Below are positions 15,895-24,494 of a stretch of DNA of 64,000 nt, in pieces. Made by a program: the position numbers and the translations under genes. Position 1 is the stretch's first letter. Each line of letters opens with the position of its first letter. The stretch is from an uncultured Clostridia bacterium (GTDB taxonomy: Bacteria; Bacillota; Clostridia; Oscillospirales; Ruminococcaceae): positions 1 to 64,000 of the forward strand of contig CANPYR010000002.1 in NCBI GenBank assembly GCA_947588805.1, written 5' to 3'. The notes below the pieces were generated by a model. The model saw nothing but the letters and a program-made list of their open reading frames with translations. It made no database searches and was not told the origin of the DNA.

Positions 15895-17890
15895 GGTCAC
15901 GGTGGCAAAGACCGCAGGATTCTGCTTCGGCGTTGACAGGGCGGTAAAGCTTGCATATGAAGCGGTCGAAAGATACGGGAAAATTTATACCTTGGGGGAG
16001 ATAATACATAACCCCGACGTGGTTAAGGATCTCGAAAGCAAGGGCGCGAGGGTGATAGATTCCCTCGAAGGAGTTACGGCAGCCGATACCGTGGTTATCC
16101 GCTCGCACGGCGTAGGGCCGGACGTATATGAAAAGCTTATGGAGATCGGCGCTCGTGTGATAGATACCACCTGTCCGTTCGTAAAGAAGATCCACGAGAT
16201 CGTAAAAGAGCGCTCAGAGGCCGGAGACGTCATTCTTATAGCGGGAGATCCCGGGCATCCGGAGGTTAAAGGTATTGTCGGATATGCCAAAAACGAATGC
16301 TATGTTTTCGCGGATACTGACGAGTTGATGAAACTTATAAGAAAAATATATGAAAAAATTAAAAAACCCCTTGCAATTTTGTCACAAACGACTTATAATA
16401 TTTCTATGTGGGAAAATTGTAAGCGGGCGGTATGCGATATGCCCGGCGTTACGGTTTACAACACCGTCTGTACCGCTACGGATAAGCGGCAGTCAGAAGC
16501 GAGGGCGCTTTCCTCGGAAAACGATGTGATGATAATAGTAGGCGGGTGCAACAGCTCTAACACCAAAAAGCTGTATGACATATGCAGCGAAGCGACCGAA
16601 TGTCATCTTATCGAAAACGCTGAAGACCTTGACGGCTGTGATTTTTCCCGCGTAAGATCCGCAGGGATCTCTGCCGGCGCGTCAACTCCGGCGTATATTA
16701 TTAAGGAGGTACAAAAAACCATGACTGAAATTCTGACAAAGGAAGAGGAGTTCAACTTCGAAGAAGCTATTGAGCAGACCTTCAAAAAAATATATACCGG
16801 AAAGAGAGTAAGCGGCGTCGTCACTGCGGTCAACCCCACTGAAGTTATAGTCGATATCGGAACCAAGCAAACCGGATATATACCACAGTCTGAGCTTTCT
16901 TCAGATCCTTCCGTCAAGCCTTCCGACGTCGTATCGGTAGGCGATGAGATCGACGTTATCGTAACAAAGATAAACGACGTCGAGGGTATAGTCTATCTCT
17001 CAAAGAAGCAGGTAGACGCTCAGAAGGGCTACGATGAGGTGAAGGAAGCGGCCGATACCGGCGCTACCGTATCCGGCGTAGTCACAAACGTAATCAAGGG
17101 CGGCGTTATAGTCGTCGTATCGGGGATGAGAGTATTCGTTCCCGCTTCCCAGACCGGCATAAGAGCTGAAGCCAGTCTCGACCAGCTTTTAAAGCAGACA
17201 GTAAATCTTAAGATCATCGAGCTCAACGAGCAGCGCAAGCGCGCCGTAGGCTCTATCCGCAGAGTCGCTGCGGAGGAAAGAGCGGCAAAGCGCGCCGCGT
17301 TCTTCGAGACCGCCGAGGTCGGCCAGACCGTCGAAGGTGAGGTCAAATCCATCACCGACTACGGAGTATTCGTAGATGTCGGAGGAGTAGACGGACTTGT
17401 AAGAAAGGCCGATCTTACCTGGGCAAGGATCAAGCATCCGTCCGAGGTCGTATCGGTAGGAGACCATATCGAAGTCACCATCAAGGACGTTGACAAGGAG
17501 ACCGGAAAGATCTCGCTTGTTTATAAGAAGCAGTCCGAGAACCCGTGGGATATCTTCAAGAACAACTACGAGCTCGGCCAGGTAGTAGACGCGAAGATCG
17601 TATCTATCACCAGCTTTGGAGCGTTCGCGCAGATCATTCCCGGAATCGACGGCCTTATCCATATCTCCCAGATCGCCGATCAGAGAGTTAATAACGTGGC
17701 CGATTTCCTCACCGTAGGGGACGTTGTGAAGGCTAAGATCACCGAGTGCGATCTTGAAAAGAAGAGAGTAAGCCTTTCTATAAGAGCGCTGCTTTCTAAT
17801 GAAGAGACCGCCGCCGAAGCCGAAGCGGAAGCCGCCGAAGCCGTAGAAGAAACCGAAGCTGAGGAAACTGCTGAAGAATCTGCTGAGTAA
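15887..17890 (+). CDS. ispH: IspH (HMBPP reductase) fused to ribosomal protein S1
   Basis: 667 residues. Residues 1 to about 278 are 4-hydroxy-3-methylbut-2-enyl diphosphate reductase, the last step of the MEP isoprenoid pathway. Cluster cysteines are in GFCFGV, DTTCPFV and GGCNSSNT; acid-base and diphosphate residues are in HNPDVV, SHGVGP and HPEVKG. Residues about 279-667 are ribosomal protein S1 with four S1 RNA-binding repeats (starting near 299, 387, 471 and 556) and an E/A-rich tail. The fusion is known in Clostridia. A perfect AAGGAGGT and an ATG at 16721 stand exactly at the junction, so S1 may also be made alone. It overlaps cmk-plsC by 8 bases. Confidence 0.96.
   Translation: MAKVTVAKTAGFCFGVDRAVKLAYEAVERYGKIYTLGEIIHNPDVVKDLESKGARVIDSLEGVTAADTVVIRSHGVGPDVYEKLMEIGARVIDTTCPFVKKIHEIVKERSEAGDVILIAGDPGHPEVKGIVGYAKNECYVFADTDELMKLIRKIYEKIKKPLAILSQTTYNISMWENCKRAVCDMPGVTVYNTVCTATDKRQSEARALSSENDVMIIVGGCNSSNTKKLYDICSEATECHLIENAEDLDGCDFSRVRSAGISAGASTPAYIIKEVQKTMTEILTKEEEFNFEEAIEQTFKKIYTGKRVSGVVTAVNPTEVIVDIGTKQTGYIPQSELSSDPSVKPSDVVSVGDEIDVIVTKINDVEGIVYLSKKQVDAQKGYDEVKEAADTGATVSGVVTNVIKGGVIVVVSGMRVFVPASQTGIRAEASLDQLLKQTVNLKIIELNEQRKRAVGSIRRVAAEERAAKRAAFFETAEVGQTVEGEVKSITDYGVFVDVGGVDGLVRKADLTWARIKHPSEVVSVGDHIEVTIKDVDKETGKISLVYKKQSENPWDIFKNNYELGQVVDAKIVSITSFGAFAQIIPGIDGLIHISQIADQRVNNVADFLTVGDVVKAKITECDLEKKRVSLSIRALLSNEETAAEAEAEAAEAVEETEAEETAEESAE
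16703..16723 (+). promoter_or_regulatory. Internal Shine-Dalgarno and ATG at the IspH/S1 junction
   Basis: AAGGAGGT (16703-16710), fully complementary to the 16S 3' end, is followed 10 bases later by an in-frame ATG at 16721. That ATG opens the S1 part exactly, giving a 389-residue S1 (MTEILTKEEEFNF). This looks like a retained or functional internal translation start. Confidence 0.65.
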
Positions 17891-17908
17891 AACCTATAAA
17901 AGCTTTTT

Positions 17909-17942
17909 AGCGGCAGGGGAAAATCTCCTGCCGCTTATTTTA
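17909..17942 (+). terminator. Rho-independent terminator after ispH-rpsA
   Basis: AGCGGCAGGGGA pairs with TCTCCTGCCGCT (17909-17935) around a 3-base loop, with one G-T pair, followed by TATTTTAA. It closes the long plus-strand unit from tepA onward. The remaining spacer to yraN also holds CGTGAAG-CAAAGAC-CTTCACG and GCGCG/CGCGC hairpins of unknown role. Confidence 0.85.
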
Positions 17943-18059
17943 AGACCGGCGGGGGCGCTTCGTGAAGCAAAGACCTTCACGGCGCGTTCGGCATAAAAAA
18001 GCGCGCCTAAGACGCGCCCGTTATTCATCCCAAGACCAATTTGACATTTGAGGGCGAAA

Positions 18060-18419
18060 ATGACCGTAAAAGAAAAAGGCGACTTAGGAGAGGAATATAC
18101 CGCAAGATATCTTACTTCGCGCGGCTGCGAGATCTTATGCAGGAATTTCAGGATCCGCGGCGGCGAGATAGATATAATCGCAAGGCTGAAAGATACCGTG
18201 CATATAGTCGAGGTAAAGACGAGAAAGAAAGATCCTCTTGTAAACGCGGACCGCGCTATAACGAAAGCGAAACAAAACGCCATCATAAGAGCGACCAAGG
18301 AGTATATAAACCGCAACTCAATAGACGCGGATGTAGTTTTCGACGTTGCCGAGGTCGAGATGTCCTCAAACGGAAGGGTGACGGGATTTAGGTATATCCA
18401 GCGGGCGTTCACCGCTTGA
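18060..18419 (+). CDS. YraN-family (UPF0102) nuclease-like protein
   Basis: 119 residues from the ATG at 18060, with GAGGG 5 bases upstream. A PD-(D/E)XK-like endonuclease fold is suggested by KGDLGEEYTARYL, NFRIRGGEIDIIA (catalytic E and D) and HIVEVKTRKKD (ExK). YraN proteins are widespread and often sit near rnhB and rpsB in other genomes; their physiological role is undefined, with DNA uptake or Holliday-junction roles suggested. All candidate catalytic residues are present. Confidence 0.9.
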   Translation: MTVKEKGDLGEEYTARYLTSRGCEILCRNFRIRGGEIDIIARLKDTVHIVEVKTRKKDPLVNADRAITKAKQNAIIRATKEYINRNSIDADVVFDVAEVEMSSNGRVTGFRYIQRAFTA

Positions 18420-18441
18420 AATAATATTTTGAGGTGTTAAA

Positions 18442-19932
18442 ATGTTTTATCAGTCAACAAGAGACAAGAGTTTAAAAATTTCATCCGCAAACGCGATAGT
18501 TTCGGGAATAAGCCGCGACGGCGGGCTTTATGTTCCGGACGAGATACCTGCGCTTACCGAGGAAGAGATAATATTCCTCGGCGGCTTAAGCTATCCCGAA
18601 AGAGCGGAAGCGGTATTTTCAAAATATCTCACCGATTTTACTCCCGAGGAGATTAAAAACTGCGTTTTAAGCGCATACTCTTCGGGAAGCTTTGAAACTA
18701 AAAACGTAATGGAGCTCAAAGAGATAGCGCCAGGAGAAAATATTCTTGAGCTCTGGCACGGTCCCACCTGCGCCTTCAAGGATATGGCGCTTCAGATCCT
18801 TCCGCATCTTCTTACCACATCGGTAAGAAAAACCGGGATCAGCAAAAAAGTTTGCATCCTCGTAGCGACTTCGGGAGATACCGGAAAAGCCGCCTTGGAG
18901 GGATTCAAAGACGCTCCCGGGACCTGCATACTTGTTTTCTATCCCGAAAACGGCGTAAGCGCGATGCAAAAGCTCCAGATGATAACTCAGGAGGGAGAAA
19001 ACGTCGGAGTATGCGCGATAAAAGGAAACTTTGACGACGCGCAGACAGGCGTGAAGAAAATATTCACCGATCCCGAGGTCGCGGAAAAGCTTTCGGAAAA
19101 AGGGATAATGTTCTCGAGCGCAAACTCCATAAACTGGGGAAGACTCGCTCCGCAGATAGTATATTACGTATCATCCTACGCACAGCTCGTCAAGGAAGGA
19201 AAGATAAAGGTCGGGGATGAGATAAACGTCTGCGTTCCGACCGGAAACTTCGGCAATATCCTCGCCGCATACTATGCGAAGACGATGGGTATCCCGATAA
19301 AGAAGCTCATCTGCGCTTCAAATTCCAATAACGTCCTCACAGATTTTCTTAAGACCGGAGTATACGACAGGAACCGCAAATTCTATACGACGATTTCTCC
19401 GTCGATGGATATACTTATTTCGTCAAATCTTGAAAGGCTTCTTTATCACCTCAGCGGCAGGGACGACGAATATATCAAAAAGATTTATTCCGACCTCTCA
19501 AAGACCGGAAGATTCGAGGTCTCCGACGGGATCAAATCTCGGCTTTCGGAGCTCTTCAGCGCGGGATTTTGCACCGAGGAAGAAACAAAGGCTACAATTT
19601 CCGAGACGTTTGACAAATACGGCTACACGATCGATCCGCATACCGCGGTCGCAGTCGGAGTATATAACAAATATACCGAAGAAACAGGCGACAAAACTCC
19701 CTGCGTGATAGCTTCCACCGCAAGCCCCTATAAATTCCCGGCGGCAGTTTTAGAGTCTCTCGGAGATAAGACTGCATATAAGGACGAATTTGAAATGGCG
19801 GACGCGCTTTATAAAAAGAGCGGGCTTAAGATCCCCGCGGCGCTGGCCTCGCTTAAATCGAAAAAGCCGAGATTTACCGAATCCGTAGAAAAGGAAGAAA
19901 TGCTCTCGGCCGTTTACAGAATGCTGCAATAA
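18442..19932 (+). CDS. thrC: Threonine synthase
   Basis: 496 residues. PLP-dependent conversion of O-phosphohomoserine to threonine in the cytoplasm. The N-terminus MFYQSTRDKSLKISSANAI and the length place it with the longer fungal/E. coli-type ThrC subfamily. The PLP lysine lies in GPTCAFKDMALQ; the phosphate loop is PTGNFGNILAAY; VATSGDTGKAALEGF is the second conserved block. GAGGTG lies 7 bases before the ATG. The nearest upstream gene is yraN (22 bases), so they probably share transcription. No hom or thrB nearby. Confidence 0.96.
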   Translation: MFYQSTRDKSLKISSANAIVSGISRDGGLYVPDEIPALTEEEIIFLGGLSYPERAEAVFSKYLTDFTPEEIKNCVLSAYSSGSFETKNVMELKEIAPGENILELWHGPTCAFKDMALQILPHLLTTSVRKTGISKKVCILVATSGDTGKAALEGFKDAPGTCILVFYPENGVSAMQKLQMITQEGENVGVCAIKGNFDDAQTGVKKIFTDPEVAEKLSEKGIMFSSANSINWGRLAPQIVYYVSSYAQLVKEGKIKVGDEINVCVPTGNFGNILAAYYAKTMGIPIKKLICASNSNNVLTDFLKTGVYDRNRKFYTTISPSMDILISSNLERLLYHLSGRDDEYIKKIYSDLSKTGRFEVSDGIKSRLSELFSAGFCTEEETKATISETFDKYGYTIDPHTAVAVGVYNKYTEETGDKTPCVIASTASPYKFPAAVLESLGDKTAYKDEFEMADALYKKSGLKIPAALASLKSKKPRFTESVEKEEMLSAVYRMLQ

Positions 19933-19957
19933 ATAATGTAAATATGTAAATACAGAA

Positions 19958-19982
19958 TTCCCCACCGAAAGTAGGCGGGGAA
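19958..19982. terminator. Hairpin between convergent thrC and DUF1540 genes
   Basis: TTCCCCACC pairs with GGCGGGGAA with one bulge or mismatch. It lies between the thrC stop (plus) and the DUF1540 stop (minus). The U-tracts are poor on both strands, so termination strength is uncertain. Confidence 0.4.
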
Positions 19983-20005
19983 AGTCTGTAGCCGTCCTGC
20001 GAATC

Positions 20006-20179
20006 TCAGCAGCCGCTTTTGGGTCTGAAGGTCTTGCACTCGGTCTGAGCGGAGCATTCCGCGTCCTTGCAGCCGCAGCAGCAAACGTCGATCTTTCCCG
20101 CGACGCATTCGCATTCGTTGCGGTTGAATTCGCAGCTTGAAACGCCGCACTTTATACCGTTTATCCTATCGGTATTCAT
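20006..20179 (-). CDS. DUF1540-family cysteine-rich small protein
   Basis: 57 residues with eleven cysteines: CGVSSCEFN, then ECECVAGK, VCCCGCKDAEC and TECKTF. It contains one or two DUF1540 repeats, which look like small metal-binding modules (zinc or iron-sulfur, undetermined). The ATG at 20179 follows AGGAAGG at 8 bases. The family is common in Clostridia, often sporulation-associated, without known function. It diverges from the metallophosphoesterase gene. Confidence 0.85.
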   Translation of the reverse strand: MNTDRINGIKCGVSSCEFNRNECECVAGKIDVCCCGCKDAECSAQTECKTFRPKSGC

Positions 20180-20250
20180 TTTTAACACCTTCCTTTTGAT
20201 TTATGAAATTATTATGCGCCCAAGCGGCCGCATTATTCGGAGATGATGTA

Positions 20251-20961
20251 TTGGGATTATTTGCTATAGGAGATCTTCACCTTTCACTGTCGGACGACAA
20301 GCCGATGGATATTTTTTCCGGCTGGACCGATTACGCTTCACGTCTTGAAAAAAACTGGCGTGAAAACGTCAAAGATAGCGATACGGTAGCGATACCCGGG
20401 GATATTTCCTGGGCGATGTCTCTGAGCGGCGCTCTTAAAGACTTCAAGTTCATAGATTCTCTCCCCGGAAGAAAGATAATATCAAAAGGAAACCACGATT
20501 ACTGGTGGTCCACAAAGACAAAGACCGAAAAATTTTTTGAAGAAAACGGCATAAGCTCGATAAGCATATTAAACAATAATTTCTATCCGTACGAAGATAT
20601 AGGGATCTGCGGGACGAGGGGATGGATAAACGACGGGAGCGAGCCTAAGAACCTTAAAGTTATCTTAAGGGAAGCCCAAAGGCTCGAACGCTCGGTGCTG
20701 TCCGCGCTTGAATCCGGCTATAAGCCGGTGGTTTTTCTTCACTACCCTCCGCTCTTCAGACAGGACCGCAACGGGCCTATAATGGAGGTTTTGCTGAGAT
20801 ATGATATAAAGCTCGTGTTCTACGGCCACCTTCACGGCAACGCGCACCGCTTTGCGGTCATAGGCGAACGCGAGGGGATAGATTTCAGACTTATTTCAAG
20901 TGATTTTTTACATTTTTGCCCGTATAATATTACGGATATTGTTAAAAATCACGAAAAATAG
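20251..20961 (+). CDS. Metallophosphoesterase
   Basis: About 236 residues from a TTG at 20251, 8 bases after GGAG. Family members begin LFAIGDLHLS, as here; longer frames start at 20203 but lack a ribosome site. The calcineurin-like binuclear metal motifs are complete: GDLHLS (DxH), VAIPGDISW (GD), ISKGNHDYWW (GNHD), VFLHYPPLF and YGHLHG (GHxH). Predicted cytoplasmic phosphoesterase; the substrate is not predictable. It precedes tig by about 120 bases and the two are separated by the tig promoter. Confidence 0.9.
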   Translation: MGLFAIGDLHLSLSDDKPMDIFSGWTDYASRLEKNWRENVKDSDTVAIPGDISWAMSLSGALKDFKFIDSLPGRKIISKGNHDYWWSTKTKTEKFFEENGISSISILNNNFYPYEDIGICGTRGWINDGSEPKNLKVILREAQRLERSVLSALESGYKPVVFLHYPPLFRQDRNGPIMEVLLRYDIKLVFYGHLHGNAHRFAVIGEREGIDFRLISSDFLHFCPYNITDIVKNHEK

Positions 20962-20999
20962 ATTTTCTCAAAATAACTATGGAAATTGGATAAAGAGTG

Positions 21000-21008
21000 T
21001 GCTATAAT
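21000..21008 (+). promoter_or_regulatory. Extended -10 promoter upstream of tig
   Basis: TGCTATAAT is an extended -10 element with no clear -35. It lies about 70 bases upstream of the tig ATG and would drive tig-clpP-clpX. Confidence 0.5.
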
Positions 21009-21079
21009 TTATAGGATTATAGCGAATGAAGGTGTAATTCATTTGCCGATAGTTGATTACTGAAAAAGGAGTTATTTAA

Positions 21080-22363
21080 ATGTTAAAGTCAAAAAACCAG
21101 ATCGAGACAAACAAGTGGGAATTAGAGGTAGAGGTAAGCCCGGAAGCCTTCGAGGAAGCGGTGCAGAAGGTATATCTTAAGCAGAAGTCAAAGATCTCCA
21201 TTCCCGGCTTCCGTCCCGGAAAAGCGCCGAGAAAGATGATAGAGACTCAGTACGGCGAGGGCGTATTCTACGAGGACGCAGTTAATTCCATCTATCAGCA
21301 GACAATCGAGGAAGCGGTAAAGGAAGCCGAACTTACTCTTGTCACCGCGCCGGAGGTTGAAGTGACCGAGGTGGGAAGGGAAGCAGGAGTAAAATTCAAG
21401 GCAACCTGCATAACCAAGCCCGAGATCAAATTAGGGGACGTAAAGGGAATAAAGGTAACAAAAACTGTCAATGCTGTTACCGACGAGATGGTAGAGCACG
21501 AGATAGGACATATGCTTGAGCGCGGCTCAAGAAAAATAGACGTAGACGACAGGCCCGCTCAGAACGGCGATACTGTAGTTATCGATTTCGAGGGCTTCAA
21601 GGACGGGAAAGCGTTCGAGGGCGGCAAGGCCGAGAAATACAGCTTAGAGCTCGGCTCCGGAAGCTTCATTCCCGGCTTTGAGGATCAGGTCGTAGGGCAC
21701 AGCATAAACGACGAATTTGAGATAAACGTCACCTTCCCCGAGGACTATCAGGCGAAGGAGCTTGCCGGCGCGCCGGTAGTATTCAAGATCAAGCTTCACG
21801 AGATAAGCTATAACGAGCTTCCGGAGCTTGACGACGATTTTGTAAAGGATACCACCGACTTCGAGACGGTAGAAGAGCTCAGAGCGGATGTAAGAAAGCG
21901 TCTTGAAGAGCACGCCGAGGAGCACGCTCAGGCCGACGTCGAGAGCGCTATCTTGGACGAAGTCATTTCCAAGGTCGAGGGCGAGATACCCGAGGTCATG
22001 TATGAAGAGCGCGTAAACGAGATGGTCGAGGATTTCGCTCACAGACTCTCGCACCAGGGTATCGACATGAACACATACCTCCAGTTCACCGGAATGACCG
22101 AGGATAGCTTAAGGACCACCTACCGCGAGCAGGCCGAGAAGCAGGTAAAACTCAGACTTGCGCTTGAGCAGTATGTAAAGGACAACTCCGTCGAAGTAAG
22201 CGACGAGGAGCTTGAAGAGGAGTATAAAAAGATAGCAGACCAGTATCAGATGCCCGTAGAGAGCGTAAAGCAGTATATCGCTGCCGACTCTCTTAAGTTT
22301 GACGCAGCAGTTCAGAAGGCCGTAGACGAGATCAAGGCCGCAGCTGTTATCGAGAACGCTTAA
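21080..22363 (+). CDS. tig: Trigger factor
   Basis: 427 residues. Ribosome-associated chaperone and peptidyl-prolyl isomerase that meets nascent chains. N-terminal ribosome-binding domain (about 1-115) with the signature GFRPGKAPRKMIE; central FKBP domain (about 150-240; NGDTVVIDFEGFKDGKAFEGG); C-terminal helical arm with EELEEEYKKIADQY. GGAGTTATTTAA precedes the ATG. It leads the tig-clpP-clpX cluster, which is conserved in Firmicutes and places folding and degradation together. Confidence 0.97.
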   Translation: MLKSKNQIETNKWELEVEVSPEAFEEAVQKVYLKQKSKISIPGFRPGKAPRKMIETQYGEGVFYEDAVNSIYQQTIEEAVKEAELTLVTAPEVEVTEVGREAGVKFKATCITKPEIKLGDVKGIKVTKTVNAVTDEMVEHEIGHMLERGSRKIDVDDRPAQNGDTVVIDFEGFKDGKAFEGGKAEKYSLELGSGSFIPGFEDQVVGHSINDEFEINVTFPEDYQAKELAGAPVVFKIKLHEISYNELPELDDDFVKDTTDFETVEELRADVRKRLEEHAEEHAQADVESAILDEVISKVEGEIPEVMYEERVNEMVEDFAHRLSHQGIDMNTYLQFTGMTEDSLRTTYREQAEKQVKLRLALEQYVKDNSVEVSDEELEEEYKKIADQYQMPVESVKQYIAADSLKFDAAVQKAVDEIKAAAVIENA

Positions 22364-22416
22364 GCGCAAGAGCGCTCTTTGGGCTAACGAAATTCATTTA
22401 AAGGAGAAAACGTAAA

Positions 22417-23016
22417 ATGGCATTGGTTCCAAACGTTATTGAAAACACAGGGCACGGCGAGAGATTTTACGATATTTTCTCGCGGCTTCTTAACGACCGT
22501 ATAATCGTTCTCTCGGACGAGGTAAACGACGCTACGGCGTCGCTGGTCGTGGCGCAGCTTCTGTTTTTAGACAGCCAGGACTCCGAAAAGGATATATTCT
22601 TATATATCAACAGCCCCGGAGGGTCGATTACTGCAGGGATGGCGATCTATGACACCATGCAGTACGTCAAGGCCGACGTATCTACTATCTGCGTGGGGAT
22701 GGCGGCTTCTATGGGATCGTTCCTTCTTGCGGGGGGAACAAAGGGCAAGAGGATCGCTCTTCCGCACAGCCAGATTTTAATACACCAGCCGCTCATCGGC
22801 GGCGGTCTTTCCGGGCAGTGCACCGATATCAAGATACACGCGGATCAGCTTGTAAAGACAAGAGAGATGTTAAACGGGCTTTTAGCGGAGAATACCGGAA
22901 GAACTATCGAAGAGATAATGCGCGATACCGAGCGCGATCACTATATGACGGCGCAGGAAGCGCTTGAATACGGTATTGTGGATAAAATAATCAAGAGCGC
23001 AAAGACAGGCGAATAA
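22417..23016 (+). CDS. clpP: ATP-dependent Clp protease proteolytic subunit
   Basis: 199 residues, normal length. Serine protease core of ClpXP/ClpCP. Catalytic Ser in [11 protein letters not shown], His in [10 protein letters not shown], Asp in the [15 protein letters not shown] region. N-terminal [20 protein letters not shown] includes the axial-loop segment removed or folded in the mature tetradecamer. AAAGGAG precedes the ATG. It is paired with clpX downstream, its unfoldase. Confidence 0.97.
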   Translation: MALVPNVIENTGHGERFYDIFSRLLNDRIIVLSDEVNDATASLVVAQLLFLDSQDSEKDIFLYINSPGGSITAGMAIYDTMQYVKADVSTICVGMAASMGSFLLAGGTKGKRIALPHSQILIHQPLIGGGLSGQCTDIKIHADQLVKTREMLNGLLAENTGRTIEEIMRDTERDHYMTAQEALEYGIVDKIIKSAKTGE

Positions 23017-23023
23017 ACCGTTC

Positions 23024-23055
23024 GCGGGGCGGCCGTTATTAAGCAGCCGCCCCGC
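23024..23055 (+). other. GC-rich hairpin between clpP and clpX
   Basis: GCGGGGCGGC pairs perfectly with GCCGCCCCGC around a 12-base loop. No T-tract follows, so it is more likely an mRNA processing or stability structure than a terminator; it separates clpP from clpX by structure. Confidence 0.5.
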
Positions 23056-23130
23056 TAAAGCGGACAAAGTAAGCCGTCCGCGGATATATCGCCGGCGCGA
23101 AGGCGCGCCAAAAGAAGGAGGTTGTATTTT

Positions 23131-24417
23131 ATGCCGGGGAATGAACCCGTACTTAAGCGCTGCAATTTTTGCGGCAAATCCGAAAACCGAGTAAGCAATA
23201 TGTTCTCTGCGGGGGACGTTCATATATGCGACGAGTGCGTGCTTTTCTGTTACGATCTTTTGGATGAAAAGGGATATTTTCAGCAGCAGAGAAGAAGGCG
23301 CAATACGCCGGATCCGGGCGAACTTAATATATTAAAGCCCCAAGAAATAAAAAAGACTCTCGACGAGTATGTGATCGGCCAGGAAAAGGCGAAGATCGCT
23401 TTAAGCGTCGCTGTCTACAACCACTATAAGAGGATTACCTCCATAGGCGGTAAGAGCGACGTTGAGATTCAGAAATCAAACGTTTTGCTCTTAGGCCCCA
23501 CAGGAGTCGGCAAAACTCATCTCGCCCAGACTCTTGCGAAAACCTTAAACGTTCCGTTTGCGATAGCCGACGCTACGACTCTCACCGAAGCGGGATATGT
23601 GGGCGACGACGTTGAAAACGTTCTTTTAAGGCTTATCCAGGCAGCGGACTACGATATAGAAGCCGCAGAGCACGGGATAATATATATAGACGAGATAGAT
23701 AAGATCGCAAGGAAATCCGAAAACGTCTCCATAACAAGGGACGTAAGCGGCGAGGGAGTCCAGCAAGCGCTTCTTAAGATAATAGAAGGCACCGTATCGA
23801 ACGTCCCGCCGCAGGGAGGAAGAAAGCATCCCACTCAGGAATTTATACAGATAGATACAAAAAATATCCTCTTCATCTGCGGAGGAGCCTTCGACGGGAT
23901 AGAGGACGTAATAAGAAGAAGGACCGATACTTCAACGGTAGGCTTCGGCGGGAAGCTTAAGGAAAAGGCGACCGCCGAGGAGGTGCTGAGAAAGATAGTT
24001 CCTCAGGATCTTGTAAAATACGGACTTATTCCCGAGCTTATCGGAAGACTTCCGGTCATAACCGTTTTGGATCCTCTTGACGAGGAAGCGCTTATGTCTA
24101 TCCTTTCGGAGCCGAAAAATTCGCTTGAAAAGCAGTATAAAGCGCTGTTCGGATACGACGGGATAGAGCTTGATATAACCGACGAAGCCAAGCGTGAGAT
24201 CGCTAAGAAAGCGCTTTCTCAGAAGACCGGAGCGAGAGGACTTCGCTCGATAGTCGAGGAAGCGCTGCAGAAACCGATGTTTGAAACGCCGTCTCAGAGC
24301 GACGTTATAAAGATCACCGTAACTCCCGAGACCATCCGCGACGGCGCGGACGTAACCGTCGAGCGCGGAGAGAAGATCGACCGCGACCGTAAGAAACAGA
24401 TACGCAAACAGGCCTGA
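23131..24417 (+). CDS. clpX: ClpX, AAA+ unfoldase of ClpXP
   Basis: 428 residues from the ATG at 23131, 9 bases after GAAGGAGG. Unfolds tagged substrates and feeds ClpP. The N-terminal zinc domain has [10 protein letters not shown] and VHICDEC; Walker [15 protein letters not shown]; Walker [12 protein letters not shown]; sensor region [14 protein letters not shown]; the ClpP-docking IGF-like loop is expected near [14 protein letters not shown], which reads VGFG here. C-terminal D2 small domain with [15 protein letters not shown]. All functional motifs are intact. Confidence 0.97.
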   Translation: MPGNEPVLKRCNFCGKSENRVSNMFSAGDVHICDECVLFCYDLLDEKGYFQQQRRRRNTPDPGELNILKPQEIKKTLDEYVIGQEKAKIALSVAVYNHYKRITSIGGKSDVEIQKSNVLLLGPTGVGKTHLAQTLAKTLNVPFAIADATTLTEAGYVGDDVENVLLRLIQAADYDIEAAEHGIIYIDEIDKIARKSENVSITRDVSGEGVQQALLKIIEGTVSNVPPQGGRKHPTQEFIQIDTKNILFICGGAFDGIEDVIRRRTDTSTVGFGGKLKEKATAEEVLRKIVPQDLVKYGLIPELIGRLPVITVLDPLDEEALMSILSEPKNSLEKQYKALFGYDGIELDITDEAKREIAKKALSQKTGARGLRSIVEEALQKPMFETPSQSDVIKITVTPETIRDGADVTVERGEKIDRDRKKQIRKQA

Positions 24418-24438
24418 GAGAATTATCAGCAAAAAGCA

Positions 24439-24470
24439 GAGGGACAGAAAAGCCGCTGTCCCTCGTTTCA
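24439..24470 (+). terminator. Weak rho-independent terminator after clpX
   Basis: GAGGGACA pairs with TGTCCCTC around a 10-base loop; the tail GTTTCATATT is only moderately T-rich. Positioned between clpX and rarA. Confidence 0.55.
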
Positions 24471-24494
24471 TATTGACCGAAAGGAGCCGAAAAA

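Noticed and set aside
17945..18045. Small RNA or tRNA in the spacer before yraN
   Set aside because: Only two short hairpins are present; no cloverleaf, no T-loop sequence and no promoter-terminator pair of convincing quality.
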